Source: Parvibaculum lavamentivorans DS-1 (lineage in GTDB: Bacteria; Pseudomonadota; Alphaproteobacteria; Parvibaculales; Parvibaculaceae). Taken from it: a DNA stretch of 64,000 bases. Each line of letters opens with the position of its first letter. Positions within the stretch are counted from its first letter, which is position 1. Made by a program: the position numbers and the translations under genes. The notes under the pieces were generated by a model. That model ran no database searches and was not told the origin of the DNA. It saw only the letters and a program-made list of their open reading frames with translations. Positions 43,717 to 52,398 of this stretch are shown here, piece after piece. Location: positions 1,736,001 through 1,800,000 of the forward strand of contig NC_009719.1 of NCBI RefSeq assembly GCF_000017565.1, read 5' to 3'.

Positions 43717-44934
43717 TTACTGAGCGGCGTCCGGCTTCTTGCCCAAGCCCATGGCTTCGAGAATTTCCGGGCGGATATTCTCTGTCCCCTTCTTCTCGAT
43801 GTGCTGAGCGACGCGTGTGCCGACCGCCATCATGGCTTGTCCCATAAAGGTCGGCCGGTTGGTGCTTGCCCATTCGAGCGACGCTTCGCGGTTGACGTTC
43901 AATTCCTGGAATTTCGGGAAGACATAGCGTGCCATCAGCTCGTATGAACGCTTTGTCTGCTCGAAGTCGGCCCAGTTGTGCGCCATCTGAAGGAAGGCTC
44001 CGAAGCCGCCCGACTGGCTCTGCAGCCGTTCGATCTGCGCAATCGCGTCTTCAGGCGTGCCGATCACGGCCATACCCGAGGCAATCAGTGCGTCCACAGG
44101 GTCGCTGCCGTCGGAGGGCGCGAGCGGCAGCGCAGCGACTTCACGGAAGTAGTAGAGCCACTTTTCGAGGCCGAAGCGTACATTCTCGCGCGCCTTCTCG
44201 CGGGTTTCGGCAATATGTACCGGACCTACAAGCCGCCACTGGTCGCGTTCTACAGTCTGGCCGCAATCCTTGGCGTTGTCCTGCGCGATAGCCCAATTGG
44301 TGGCAAGCGCGTTGAAGCCGCCCGCTGATGTGGCACCGATAGAGAGGAGGCCAAGTCCATGCTTGCCTGCCGCCGTCGCTCCTGTCGGCGAAACCTGGCT
44401 TGCGACCGAGATTTCCACACTGGGACGCGAGTAAGGCGTCATCTGCAGGCGCGCTTCGTTCAGCTCGAACCAGCTCGTTTTCGCGGTGACGGTTTCGCCG
44501 CGCAGCAGCGGTACGAGCACGTCGAGGGCTTCGTCCATCATGTCGCGCTGCTTGGCAACTTCAATCCCCATCATGAAGGCATCGGAGGGAAGCGCGCCGG
44601 GGCCAACGCCGAACATCACGCGGCCACGCGTAATGTGATCCAGCTGGTTGATGCGGTCGGCCAGCATGAGCGGGTGGTGATAGGGAAGCGAGGAAACACC
44701 CGTGCCGAGACGGATGTGCTTGGTGCGCTCGGCCGCGGTCGCGATGAAGATTTCCGGGCTTGCGATCAGCTCATAGCCGGCAGAATGATGTTCGCCGATC
44801 CAGGCTTCGTCGTAACCGAGCTTGTCCATCCATTGGACCAGTTCCATGTCTCGCTCGATGGCAAGTGTCGGGTTCTCGTTCAGCGGGTGGAACGGGGCGA
44901 TGAAGGCGCCGAAGCGCATCTTTTTGCCGGCCAT
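43717..44934 (-). CDS. LLM-class flavin-dependent monooxygenase
   Basis: Luciferase-like protein of 405 residues. RFGAFIAPFHP, DEAWIGEHHSAGYE, TGVSSLPYHHPLMLADRI and FGVGPGALPSDA are the limonene-monooxygenase-like subgroup pattern of FMNH2-dependent oxygenases. Reduced flavin must come from a separate reductase, and none is adjacent. A TetR gene lies 63 nt upstream on the same strand. The substrate is unknown, possibly a terpenoid or alkane derivative. Confidence 0.88.
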   Translation of the reverse strand: MAGKKMRFGAFIAPFHPLNENPTLAIERDMELVQWMDKLGYDEAWIGEHHSAGYELIASPEIFIATAAERTKHIRLGTGVSSLPYHHPLMLADRINQLDHITRGRVMFGVGPGALPSDAFMMGIEVAKQRDMMDEALDVLVPLLRGETVTAKTSWFELNEARLQMTPYSRPSVEISVASQVSPTGATAAGKHGLGLLSIGATSAGGFNALATNWAIAQDNAKDCGQTVERDQWRLVGPVHIAETREKARENVRFGLEKWLYYFREVAALPLAPSDGSDPVDALIASGMAVIGTPEDAIAQIERLQSQSGGFGAFLQMAHNWADFEQTKRSYELMARYVFPKFQELNVNREASLEWASTNRPTFMGQAMMAVGTRVAQHIEKKGTENIRPEILEAMGLGKKPDAAQ

Positions 44935-44997
44935 GTCGAATAATCCTTTCCTGAGTTTTCCGTTTGGCGATTTTGTTGCCCGGTTTCCGGCGCGGTT

Positions 44998-45645
44998 CTA
45001 CTTTCGGCCTTCCGGCTTTGCTTTCAGCCCGTTGAGGGCAATGTCGAGAAATTCGCGGTTGAAAGTGGAGGTGTCGGTTTCCGGATGCTCCTGCCACCAT
45101 GCTGTGATCGCGCTCCATGTTGCGACGATGGCGGCAGCGCCGACTTCCGGTGTGAAGCCTGGCCGAAATTCACCGCGCTCCTGACCGCGCCGGAGGATCG
45201 ACGACACGAGGTCGATGACACTCTTGTTGAGGTCTGTCGCCACGAGGTGCTTCGCAGGCTGGTCCATGTACTCGCTCAGCATCTTGCGCATTACCGTCGC
45301 ATTGTCGCGCCAGGCTTCCTCGAAAACCGAAGCGATGAAGAACAATTGCTCCTCCGCCGTACCCTTATGTTCGGCAAGGCGTTCAGACATCGCCTGCGTG
45401 ATTTCTTCGTTGAAGGCGGTAATGAGCGCAGCCTTGCCGGCGAAGTGCAGAAAGAATGTCGCCTTCGCCACTCCGGCTCCGGCGCAAATGTCCTCGATCG
45501 TCACCTTGTCGTAATCGTCCTCGGCAAACAATCGCATCGCCGTCCGGTAGATTTCCTGCCGGGTGCGTTCCTTCTTGCCTGCGCGGCGCGGCGGTGCGTC
45601 GGCAGCGTCGGCCTTCCGTGCAGCGGCTTTCAACAGCTTGGTCAT
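44998..45645 (-). CDS. TetR-family transcriptional regulator
   Basis: 215 residues. A basic leader (AARKADAADAPPRRAGKKERTR) precedes the HTH, with core TIEDICAGAGVAKATFFLHFAGKAAL. The ligand domain contains FEEAWRDNATVMRKMLSEY. It is divergent from an SDR gene and upstream of the LLM oxidoreductase on the same strand, so it may control either. A palindrome at 45667-45690 sits at its promoter. Confidence 0.86.
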   Translation of the reverse strand: MTKLLKAAARKADAADAPPRRAGKKERTRQEIYRTAMRLFAEDDYDKVTIEDICAGAGVAKATFFLHFAGKAALITAFNEEITQAMSERLAEHKGTAEEQLFFIASVFEEAWRDNATVMRKMLSEYMDQPAKHLVATDLNKSVIDLVSSILRRGQERGEFRPGFTPEVGAAAIVATWSAITAWWQEHPETDTSTFNREFLDIALNGLKAKPEGRK

Positions 45646-45666
45646 CCACCCTTCCTTTATTTCGAC

Positions 45667-45690
45667 AAAAATAGACCGAGGTACATTTTT
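45667..45690. promoter_or_regulatory. Imperfect palindrome at the TetR/SDR divergent promoter
   Basis: AAAAATAGACC-GA-GGTACATTTTT, 9 of 11 arm positions symmetrical, 22 nt before the TetR start. The GACCGAGGT core resembles TetR operators. Confidence 0.5.
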
Positions 45691-45713
45691 TCACAAGTGC
45701 GCTTTTGCGCCCA

Positions 45714-45735
45714 GCCCCCGCTCTTGAGTGGGGGC
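45714..45735. repeat. GC-rich hairpin in the TetR/SDR intergenic region
   Basis: GCCCCCGCTC-TT-GAGTGGGGGC forms a near-perfect 10-bp stem (one G-T). No T-tract follows, so it is not an obvious terminator; an RNA leader structure or chance are both possible. Confidence 0.35.
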
Positions 45736-45811
45736 GTTGCGGCCCTAGGGCCAATACCCTAAGACTTGAGCCAATAATCACCAAAATAATCGAACTTCAC
45801 GGGAGAGAAAC

Positions 45812-46621
45812 ATGGGTCGGGTAAGTGGCAAGGTGGCGCTGATAACAGGTGCCGCGAGCGGTATCGGGCGCGGGGCGGCTCTGGCTCTCGCGGCGGAAGG
45901 CGCCAAGGTCGTCGTGACGGATGTGGACGAGGCGGGCGCGAAGGAAACGGCCGCGCTTGTGGTCAAGGCGGGAGGTGCTGCTTCGGCCCACAAGCAGGAT
46001 GTGACGGATGAGGGGCGCTGGCAGGAGGTCGTGGCAGCGGCGAAGTCGGAGTTCGGCGGACTTCATATTCTGGTCAACAATGCAGGCATTGCGGTTGGCG
46101 CCTCGATTTTCGAGATGACTCATGCCGAGTGGTCGCGCCAGCAGGCGATCAACGTGGATGGCGTCTTCTTCGGCGTAAAGCACGCTATCCCGCTTATTGC
46201 GGCTTCGGGCGGTGGCTCCGTCATAAACATTTCTTCGGTCGCCGGCCTTCAGGGCGCACCCGGTCTTGCAGGTTATTGCGCGACAAAGGGGGCCGTCCGT
46301 CTTTTCACCAAGGCGGTGGCGCTTGAATGCGCGCAGGCGCAGATGAATGTGCGGGTGAACTCGGTCCATCCCGGCATCATCGACACAGCGATCTGGCAGA
46401 AGATGACGCCGGGCGGAACATCATCCGTCTCCTCCAGCGTTCTGCCGATTGCCGAAGGCGCCAATTCCATTGATCCGAACGCCATCGCCGTGGCGACGCC
46501 GCTCGGCTATGCGGGTCTGCCGGCGGATATTGCGGCGGGTATCGTTTTCCTTGCTTCGGACGAATCGCGTTACATGACCGGCACCGAACTCGTCATCGAT
46601 GGCGGCATGACGGCGCGTTGA
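45812..46621 (+). CDS. Short-chain dehydrogenase/reductase
   Basis: 269-residue classical SDR. The cofactor loop TGAASGIGRG, NNAG at the strand 4 end, catalytic serine in ISSVAG and YCATKGAV with Tyr and Lys are all present; D at the strand 2 end (TDVDEAG) favours NAD. The sequence style (ETAALVVKAGG, GGTSSVSSSVLP insert) resembles cyclohexanol/alcohol dehydrogenases. It has a GGGAGAG ribosome site and is divergent from a TetR regulator. Confidence 0.9.
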   Translation: MGRVSGKVALITGAASGIGRGAALALAAEGAKVVVTDVDEAGAKETAALVVKAGGAASAHKQDVTDEGRWQEVVAAAKSEFGGLHILVNNAGIAVGASIFEMTHAEWSRQQAINVDGVFFGVKHAIPLIAASGGGSVINISSVAGLQGAPGLAGYCATKGAVRLFTKAVALECAQAQMNVRVNSVHPGIIDTAIWQKMTPGGTSSVSSSVLPIAEGANSIDPNAIAVATPLGYAGLPADIAAGIVFLASDESRYMTGTELVIDGGMTAR

Positions 46622-46625
46622 CGCC

Positions 46626-47693
46626 TTATTGCGTCTCGACGATCTCGTTGGTGATACGCCAATGGCCGTCCAGCCATAGAACGATTTCACGGGCGCAAGG
46701 ATGGTCGACGGCGGCGTAGCGGTTTCGCAGCGCCGCCGTTTCCGTTTCCGTGAGGGCGTCGATCCCCTTGTCCTGGAAGAGAGTGAGGTCATCCCCGATC
46801 ATGCGGGCGAGCGGGGCGCCTGCAACTTCGTTTGCGGCCGCATCGAATGCCGTCTCCGCATCGTAAGATGCACCATCGCGATAAAGCGCGGTGAGGGTCA
46901 GCATCGGAATGCGGCTCAGCATGGGTTGTGAGGCTGGGTTCACGCCATGCGCCGCCACATGTGCGCCCGTGGCGGCGGCTCGTCCGGTAAATCCGCGCAA
47001 GTGCAGGAAGGGGGACATGCGCTGGCCGTCATTGACTGGATAATTGTCCCAGATGAACGGCTTCCGCCGCAGCGTCTCCGTCACGCGCTCCAGATGCTCC
47101 ACGCTCATTTCCTTCGAGCAGACGCGGGGCCCGGTCCAGAAAATATCGATAGCAGGATCAAGCGTTGTGCCCAGCTCCTCAAGATAGCCGGCCGGCCGTT
47201 CGCCGAACACACGGTCGAGAACAGGGTCGTCCGAATAATAGCTCGGACAGACGATGAGCCGGTCTGCTTTCGTGTGTGCAGCCACGCAGTCCACGATCTC
47301 GATCTGCTTTTCGGCAAGCTGAGGCAAGTCTCCCCGCATGTCGTCGAAAAGGATGGCGAGATCGTTGATGCCAATGGCATCCAGGTTTTCGAGCTTGCGT
47401 ATGAGCGTCTCGCGCGCAGCTGTGTCGAAGTTCAGATAGAGCTCATAAGGGCTGAGACCGATGCCGAAGCGCACGCCATGAGCCCGGCAATGTCCGGCAA
47501 GCGCAGCAAGACGCTCCGCTTCATCCATAGGGTGAAGCTCGGTCCAACGGCGGCGCAGGAAGGCATCGGCTTTCGGCGCATAGAGATAAAAGCTATAGCC
47601 CTGCGGCGCGAGCGCGGCGACGTGTGCGGCTTTCGCGTCCCAGTCCCAGGGCAGGCCGTAAAAGCCCTCTATGGTGCCAAGTTCGGGAGTCAT
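46626..47693 (-). CDS. GH84-like beta-N-acetylglucosaminidase (O-GlcNAcase catalytic domain)
   Basis: 355 residues resembling the catalytic TIM barrel of GH84 enzymes. The opening GTIEGFYGLPW, the paired catalytic aspartates D117/D118 in AILFDDMRGD, FWTGPRVCSKEMS, FIWDNYPVNDG and LRGFTGR are all family blocks. It would remove beta-linked GlcNAc by the substrate-assisted mechanism. There is no signal peptide, so it is probably cytoplasmic, unlike secreted clostridial members. It follows two GST genes with a 1-nt gap. The biological substrate is unknown. Confidence 0.88.
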   Translation of the reverse strand: MTPELGTIEGFYGLPWDWDAKAAHVAALAPQGYSFYLYAPKADAFLRRRWTELHPMDEAERLAALAGHCRAHGVRFGIGLSPYELYLNFDTAARETLIRKLENLDAIGINDLAILFDDMRGDLPQLAEKQIEIVDCVAAHTKADRLIVCPSYYSDDPVLDRVFGERPAGYLEELGTTLDPAIDIFWTGPRVCSKEMSVEHLERVTETLRRKPFIWDNYPVNDGQRMSPFLHLRGFTGRAAATGAHVAAHGVNPASQPMLSRIPMLTLTALYRDGASYDAETAFDAAANEVAGAPLARMIGDDLTLFQDKGIDALTETETAALRNRYAAVDHPCAREIVLWLDGHWRITNEIVETQ

Positions 47694-47694
47694 G

Positions 47695-48627
47695 TCAGGC
47701 CCGCATCACAAGAAAGCCCGCACGCGGAAAATGCACGACGACATCGCCGATACGCTGGTCGTTCCGTTTCAGGGCAATGTGCTGCGCCGAGGATGAAACA
47801 AGCTCGCCGGCAATCGGATCGCGGCCATAGTCATCCGCCATCACCATGATACGTTCACCCGGCTTCAGGCCGTTCGGTTCGCCGGCATCCGCCTTCGTCT
47901 GTTCCTGAGAGGTTGCAGCTTTCGCGATGTCGAGCGCCTCGTCCCGCGAAATTTCCTGCCTGTTGCCGTGGCCGATTTCCCGCACGCGCTTTTCCCATGC
48001 GGCGAGCTTTGGCATTTCGTCGGCGCTCTTCGCGGCGGCAGGAACGATCCACCGGATGAAGGCAAGGTTGTAATAGGCATTGGCGTCGGCGATGCCGGGC
48101 GAATCGCCCATAAGGAAGCTGCGTCCGTCACCGAGCTGCTCTTCCAGCCAACCGAGATTGGCGCGGAGCTGCTCGGCCATCATCGGCGCGGCCGCCTTCA
48201 TACCTTCGGTGTCGAAGGGCCGGCCCATCAGCTTGGTGCGATCCGCCTTGAAATCCTCGCCCATTGCATCCGGTGCATTGCCGAAAATCACCGCAACGGC
48301 CGCCATGAAGAAGCTGCGGTCGGTCCACAGCCCCATGCCCCAGCCGAGCCCCCGGTCGCCACCGACGAATATCGAAGGCTTCGGAAAGCGCCTCTCCAGC
48401 TCACGAATGATGATCTGCGTGTCGCAATAGACATCGGCGCCAATCTGCATCACCGGGATCTTCCGATACCCGCCGGTGAGAGCCACCAGCTCCGGCTTCG
48501 GCATGATGACCGGTTCCTCGCAGGCGAACCAGTCGAGCCCCTTTATCCCCAGCACCACACGCACTTTTTCCGAAAACGGCGAGATATCGTATTGATGCAG
48601 GATGATCGATTGCGCGTTGGCGGACAT
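47695..48627 (-). CDS. Glutathione S-transferase family protein with C-terminal extension
   Basis: 310 residues. The thioredoxin-like domain starts YDISPFSEKVRVVLGIKG with a serine in the active loop, and RKIPVMQIG and DTQIIIRELERRF bind glutathione. The helical domain has FLMGDSPGIADANAY. An extra C-terminal domain of about 80 residues (GERIMVMADDYGRDP, then FPRAGFLVMRA) is not part of ordinary GSTs. It lies between a second GST and the GH84 gene, 1-8 nt from each. Confidence 0.86.
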   Translation of the reverse strand: MSANAQSIILHQYDISPFSEKVRVVLGIKGLDWFACEEPVIMPKPELVALTGGYRKIPVMQIGADVYCDTQIIIRELERRFPKPSIFVGGDRGLGWGMGLWTDRSFFMAAVAVIFGNAPDAMGEDFKADRTKLMGRPFDTEGMKAAAPMMAEQLRANLGWLEEQLGDGRSFLMGDSPGIADANAYYNLAFIRWIVPAAAKSADEMPKLAAWEKRVREIGHGNRQEISRDEALDIAKAATSQEQTKADAGEPNGLKPGERIMVMADDYGRDPIAGELVSSSAQHIALKRNDQRIGDVVVHFPRAGFLVMRA

Positions 48628-48635
48628 GCGTTCCC

Positions 48636-49421
48636 CTATTCGAAGTCGTAGCTGAAGCGGATGTTATTCTTCTTCAGGCCTTCGAGGACGATCTCGGCGC
48701 CGCCTGTCTTCATCATCCATTCAAGCCGGTGGTCGCGATACTCGCGCTTGAAGAGCCCCTGTTCCAGCACATTCGCCACCGCCGTCATGCCGGCTATGCT
48801 GTCGCGTGCTTCCTTCGCCGTTTGTGCGACGCTTGGACGCGCGTTTGTGCGGGCGAGCCAGCGGCCGAGAGCCGAGCCTTCATCAGGTGCGTTTCCGAAA
48901 CCGGCCGAGCCGTTGATATAGGGCACAAGGGAAAGATCGCCCCAGCCGAAGCTCTCGCCATTGAACCAATCGGCTGTGCCGAGTTTTCTTGTCAGCCATG
49001 TGTGGATTTTTGAAGTCTGTTCCGCGGCGAGGCGCCTTATCTCGTCCGCTTTCGCGCCAGTGGCGCGGCCAAACCAGCCGATCTCGCCGAGACCCCAATT
49101 GATCGCTTCATAATGCGTGTCGCACACTTCCTCGATCATGCGGACGCGCGCCCGGTCCGCGGGCGCGGCGGGCAGCATGGCGGGCGAAGGAAACTTGTCC
49201 TCCAGATATTCGAGAATGATGGTCGAATCGAATATCTGAACCGAGCCGTCGATCAGGGCGGGCACTTCCGCGCGTGGATTGGCACCGATGAATTCGCCCC
49301 TGCTTGTGCCGGCACCGATACCATCAGGTGTCTTGAGGTTGAGATCCAGCCCCTTTTCCCGGGCGGAAATCTTCACTTTCTGCGCGTAGGGCGACAAGGG
49401 ATGTTCGTAGAGCGTCAGCAT
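48636..49421 (-). CDS. Glutathione S-transferase family protein
   Basis: 261 residues. LYEHPLSPYAQKVKISAREKG, RAEVPALIDG and DSTIILEYLEDKFPSPAM form the glutathione-binding domain, and FNGESFGWGDLSLVPY starts the helical domain. Substrate unknown; detoxification or a specific ring-opening role are both possible. It is the first gene of the GST-GST-GH84 unit. Confidence 0.86.
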   Translation of the reverse strand: MLTLYEHPLSPYAQKVKISAREKGLDLNLKTPDGIGAGTSRGEFIGANPRAEVPALIDGSVQIFDSTIILEYLEDKFPSPAMLPAAPADRARVRMIEEVCDTHYEAINWGLGEIGWFGRATGAKADEIRRLAAEQTSKIHTWLTRKLGTADWFNGESFGWGDLSLVPYINGSAGFGNAPDEGSALGRWLARTNARPSVAQTAKEARDSIAGMTAVANVLEQGLFKREYRDHRLEWMMKTGGAEIVLEGLKKNNIRFSYDFE

Positions 49422-49526
49422 GGGTTTGGCTTTCCCGGTTTTTGTTCGGGCGGATCATCCGCGCGGTGCGTTGCGCTGTCCAGCCGCGCTACCATCACGC
49501 CTGCGTGAGGAAAGCTTGCCCCTGCG

Positions 49527-50507
49527 TCAGCCTTTCAGACGGCCTTGTCTTTTTGTAATTTCCGCCATCTGGCCAAAGATCGTTGGCACGTCGTTTGGTG
49601 TGTCGTCGCCGGAAAATTCCTTGTAGAGCGTCGTGACGTTGACGACGATCCGTTCTCCGTCGCCCCAGCTATCGTAGTCCGTCATGTCGATATCGAGCGC
49701 GGCGTCAAACGCAGACAGGCCGGCGTCGTAGCGTTTACGCGCTTCGTCGCGGACATAGACCAGATAATCCCGTACCGCCTTCACACCGTTCTTGCCAGTG
49801 ATGGGTCCATGGCCCGGCACGACGGTTTCAACGTCCATCGCCATGATCCTGTCGCAGGCGTCGATCCAGTTCGAGACGGGTCCTTCCCACATGATCGGAT
49901 GCCCCTCGATGAACAGAATGTCGCCCGTGAAAACCGTCTTGTCGGCCGGAACGTAAACAAGCGCATCGCCCGGCGTGTGAGCAGGGCCTACATGCATGAT
50001 GCGAATTTCCTTCGATCCGACATGGCGCGTGAGTTCCGTCTCGAAAGTCACTTCCGGCAGGGTTTGCGTAACGCCCTTGAAATCGAAGGGACCGAAGCAC
50101 TGCTTCACATATTTGCCGAGGTCGCCGAGACCTGGTGCCATGTCCAGAAAGCCCGCGAGCAGGGCGGGCGGTTCGTGCCGCATGCCTTCAACCGCGAGCT
50201 TGTGTGCAATAATTTCAGCACCCTGGCAGCATTCGTTACCGTTGCAGTGGTCGCCATTGTGATGCGTGTTGACGAGTGTGTTTATCTTTGCGGCGGCCTT
50301 CGGTTCCGCCTTCCGCATGGCATCGAGCATGTCGCGGGTGAGCGGTACGTCGAACAATGTATCGATGAGAAACGATTCACCCCCATCGACGATGAGGCCG
50401 GCATTCGACCAGCCCCATCCGCCGTCCGGCTGCAGCCAGGCATAGCCGCCATTGCCGAGATCGTGCAGGCCCTTCGTATATTGAAACCGGCTGAGACCCA
50501 AACCCAT
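49527..50507 (-). CDS. MBL-fold metallo-hydrolase
   Basis: 326 residues starting at ATG 50507 after a GGGGGAAG ribosome site. The zinc motif is THHNGDHCNGN, with GPAHTPGDA and VFTGDILFIEGHPIMW downstream and VPGHGP near the C-terminus, the order of the glyoxalase-II-like MBL fold. Substrate unknown; alkylsulfatase-type and quorum-lactonase relatives share the motif. It is divergent from the arylsulfotransferase-like operon, with a 194-nt spacer in which I see no strong promoter. Confidence 0.87.
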   Translation of the reverse strand: MGLGLSRFQYTKGLHDLGNGGYAWLQPDGGWGWSNAGLIVDGGESFLIDTLFDVPLTRDMLDAMRKAEPKAAAKINTLVNTHHNGDHCNGNECCQGAEIIAHKLAVEGMRHEPPALLAGFLDMAPGLGDLGKYVKQCFGPFDFKGVTQTLPEVTFETELTRHVGSKEIRIMHVGPAHTPGDALVYVPADKTVFTGDILFIEGHPIMWEGPVSNWIDACDRIMAMDVETVVPGHGPITGKNGVKAVRDYLVYVRDEARKRYDAGLSAFDAALDIDMTDYDSWGDGERIVVNVTTLYKEFSGDDTPNDVPTIFGQMAEITKRQGRLKG

Positions 50508-50701
50508 GGTACTTCCCCCTGATTTTTGTTCAGGGAGTGTCAGGCGAAGCTGTCCGTTATTCAAGATGCCGTTTCAATCCGTTGACCGAAAGAGCATCGC
50601 GGCAATTGCCTCTCTCTCGCCCCTCTTCTGTCTTTTTATCGCCATAGCTCCGGGCTCCGATCCAGGTGGGCGGATTTACGAGCGAAGATAAGGCAGGAGC
50701 A

Positions 50702-52078
50702 ATGACCTATCAGCCCGCAGATTCCCCTTCCCGCCGTGACGCTTCAGAGAATGAAGCGATGTCTGACGGCGGAGGATGGATCGGCACTTCTCTCTTCGTT
50801 CTGTCGATAGCCCTCATTGCCTTTCTTGTCGGGGCTTACGTCATAATCGCAAAAGTCCCGCCTTACCGGCTGCTGACAAATGCACATGAAGCGGCTGTGG
50901 CGCTTTACGCTAAATCGACGCAGTACAGCGATCCATACAAGACGGACCTCTGGTACGAAGCGAGAAACGACAACAGGGGTGTCGTCACATATCTCGCCGA
51001 CCGGGCACACAACGGCTACACGCTCTACACATCGTCCCATGAAGCCAGCGCATTCCTGGTCGATATGTCCGGTAAAGAGGTGCACCGCTGGCATGTGCCC
51101 CCCGAGGAAATATGGGACGGGAAACGAGAAGCAGCCGGAGCCATCGGTCCGTTCGTTTACATACGCAAGTCCTACATGTTTCCGAATGGCGATCTGCTGG
51201 CTCTCTATGAAGGGTCTGGCGACACGCCTTGGGGCCTTGGCCTCGTGAAACTCGACAAGGAATCGAATGTTCTCTGGACTTATCTGGACGAGCGCGCGCA
51301 TCACGATCTCGATGTCGGCCCCGACGGAAAAATCTATCTCCTGACGCATGAAATGCGGCATGAGCCCGTGCCGGAACAGGGAAATCTCGAAACTCCGCTT
51401 ATCGAGGATTTTCTGACAATTCTTTCGCCCGATGGAGATGTGCAGAAACGGTTTTCGTTACTCGATGTAATCGCCGAGTCGCGCTTCAAATGGCTCTATG
51501 GCGGCCTTACGCGCCGCGCCGCGCAAGATCCCCTTCATAGCAATTCGGTGAAGTATGTGGGCGCAGAAGCGGGCGATGCCATGAACATCGCGCGGGAAGG
51601 CGATTTGATGATCTCTTTCCGCAACATCAAGCTTGTCGGCGTTCTCGATCCCGAGAAAGAGGAAATTGTCTGGGGCACGACTGGTCCGTGGATCGGCCAG
51701 CACGATGCCGAGCCGCTCGCGAACGGCAACATTCTCCTCTTCGACAATGGCGGAAACTTCAACGGCCCCGCTGGCTCTCGCGTCATCGAGTTCAAGCCCG
51801 AAACAATGGAGATCGTCTGGCAATATGAGGGGTCGGAACAGGACCCCCTCAAAAGCGTTCTTCGTTCTGAAGCTGCGCGGCTGGAGAACGGCAATACGCT
51901 CATTACCGAGTCTGAAGCGGGCCGCTTTCTGGAAGTGACGCCCGAAGGAGAAATTGTCTGGGAATACGTCAATCCTGTGCGCGGCGGCGACGGCGACAAG
52001 CAGATACCGATTGTCGCCTGGGCCAAGCGCTACACGCCGGAGGAGATCGATGCTTCTTTCAGGCCGGTGTCGAATTGA
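50702..52078 (+). CDS. Membrane-anchored arylsulfotransferase-like protein (ASST superfamily)
   Basis: 458 residues. A membrane helix at about 27-50 anchors a periplasmic beta-propeller built from repeated blades. The family motifs HHDLDVGPDGKIY and, near the C-terminal half, IGQHDAEPLANGNILLFDNGG (blocks) carry the histidines of the arylsulfotransferase superfamily. True ASSTs move sulfate between phenols without PAPS, but many PF14269-like members are uncharacterised. AGGAG precedes the ATG. It is the first of four same-strand genes ending with a PAPS-type sulfotransferase. Confidence 0.84.
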   Translation: MTYQPADSPSRRDASENEAMSDGGGWIGTSLFVLSIALIAFLVGAYVIIAKVPPYRLLTNAHEAAVALYAKSTQYSDPYKTDLWYEARNDNRGVVTYLADRAHNGYTLYTSSHEASAFLVDMSGKEVHRWHVPPEEIWDGKREAAGAIGPFVYIRKSYMFPNGDLLALYEGSGDTPWGLGLVKLDKESNVLWTYLDERAHHDLDVGPDGKIYLLTHEMRHEPVPEQGNLETPLIEDFLTILSPDGDVQKRFSLLDVIAESRFKWLYGGLTRRAAQDPLHSNSVKYVGAEAGDAMNIAREGDLMISFRNIKLVGVLDPEKEEIVWGTTGPWIGQHDAEPLANGNILLFDNGGNFNGPAGSRVIEFKPETMEIVWQYEGSEQDPLKSVLRSEAARLENGNTLITESEAGRFLEVTPEGEIVWEYVNPVRGGDGDKQIPIVAWAKRYTPEEIDASFRPVSN

Positions 52079-52107
52079 TCGGTAGCCCTAACCGAAAGGA
52101 ACGAGTG

Positions 52108-52383
52108 ATGGGCAGTAAAACGACTTTTGCTTTCGTTGCGATTTTCACCATGAGTGTCGCCAGCCCGGCTCTTGCCTATGTCGGACCTGGCGCCGGTCTC
52201 AGCGTCATCGGTGCGTTGATTGGTGTCTTGCTGGCAGTGGGTGCCGCGGCCGCTTTCGTCATAGGCTGGCCAATACGCCGCATGATGCGCCGCCGCCAGC
52301 AGCTGGCGCAGACGTCTGGTCGCGCACCTGTCGAGGACCGCGTTCACCCGCGCGACACGGCAGGGTCGTCGCGGGCCCGTTAG
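52108..52383 (+). CDS. Small exported membrane protein
   Basis: 91 residues. A signal-like helix ends ASPALA, then YVGPGAGLS leads into one strong membrane helix and a basic tail WPIRRMMRRRQQ that would face the cytoplasm. The YVGPGxG start after a signal peptide occurs in a group of small bacterial membrane proteins without known function. It follows the ASST-like gene by 29 nt with AAAGGA upstream and is part of the same operon. Confidence 0.75.
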   Translation: MGSKTTFAFVAIFTMSVASPALAYVGPGAGLSVIGALIGVLLAVGAAAAFVIGWPIRRMMRRRQQLAQTSGRAPVEDRVHPRDTAGSSRAR

Positions 52384-52398
52384 GGCCGGTCTAGGGCC

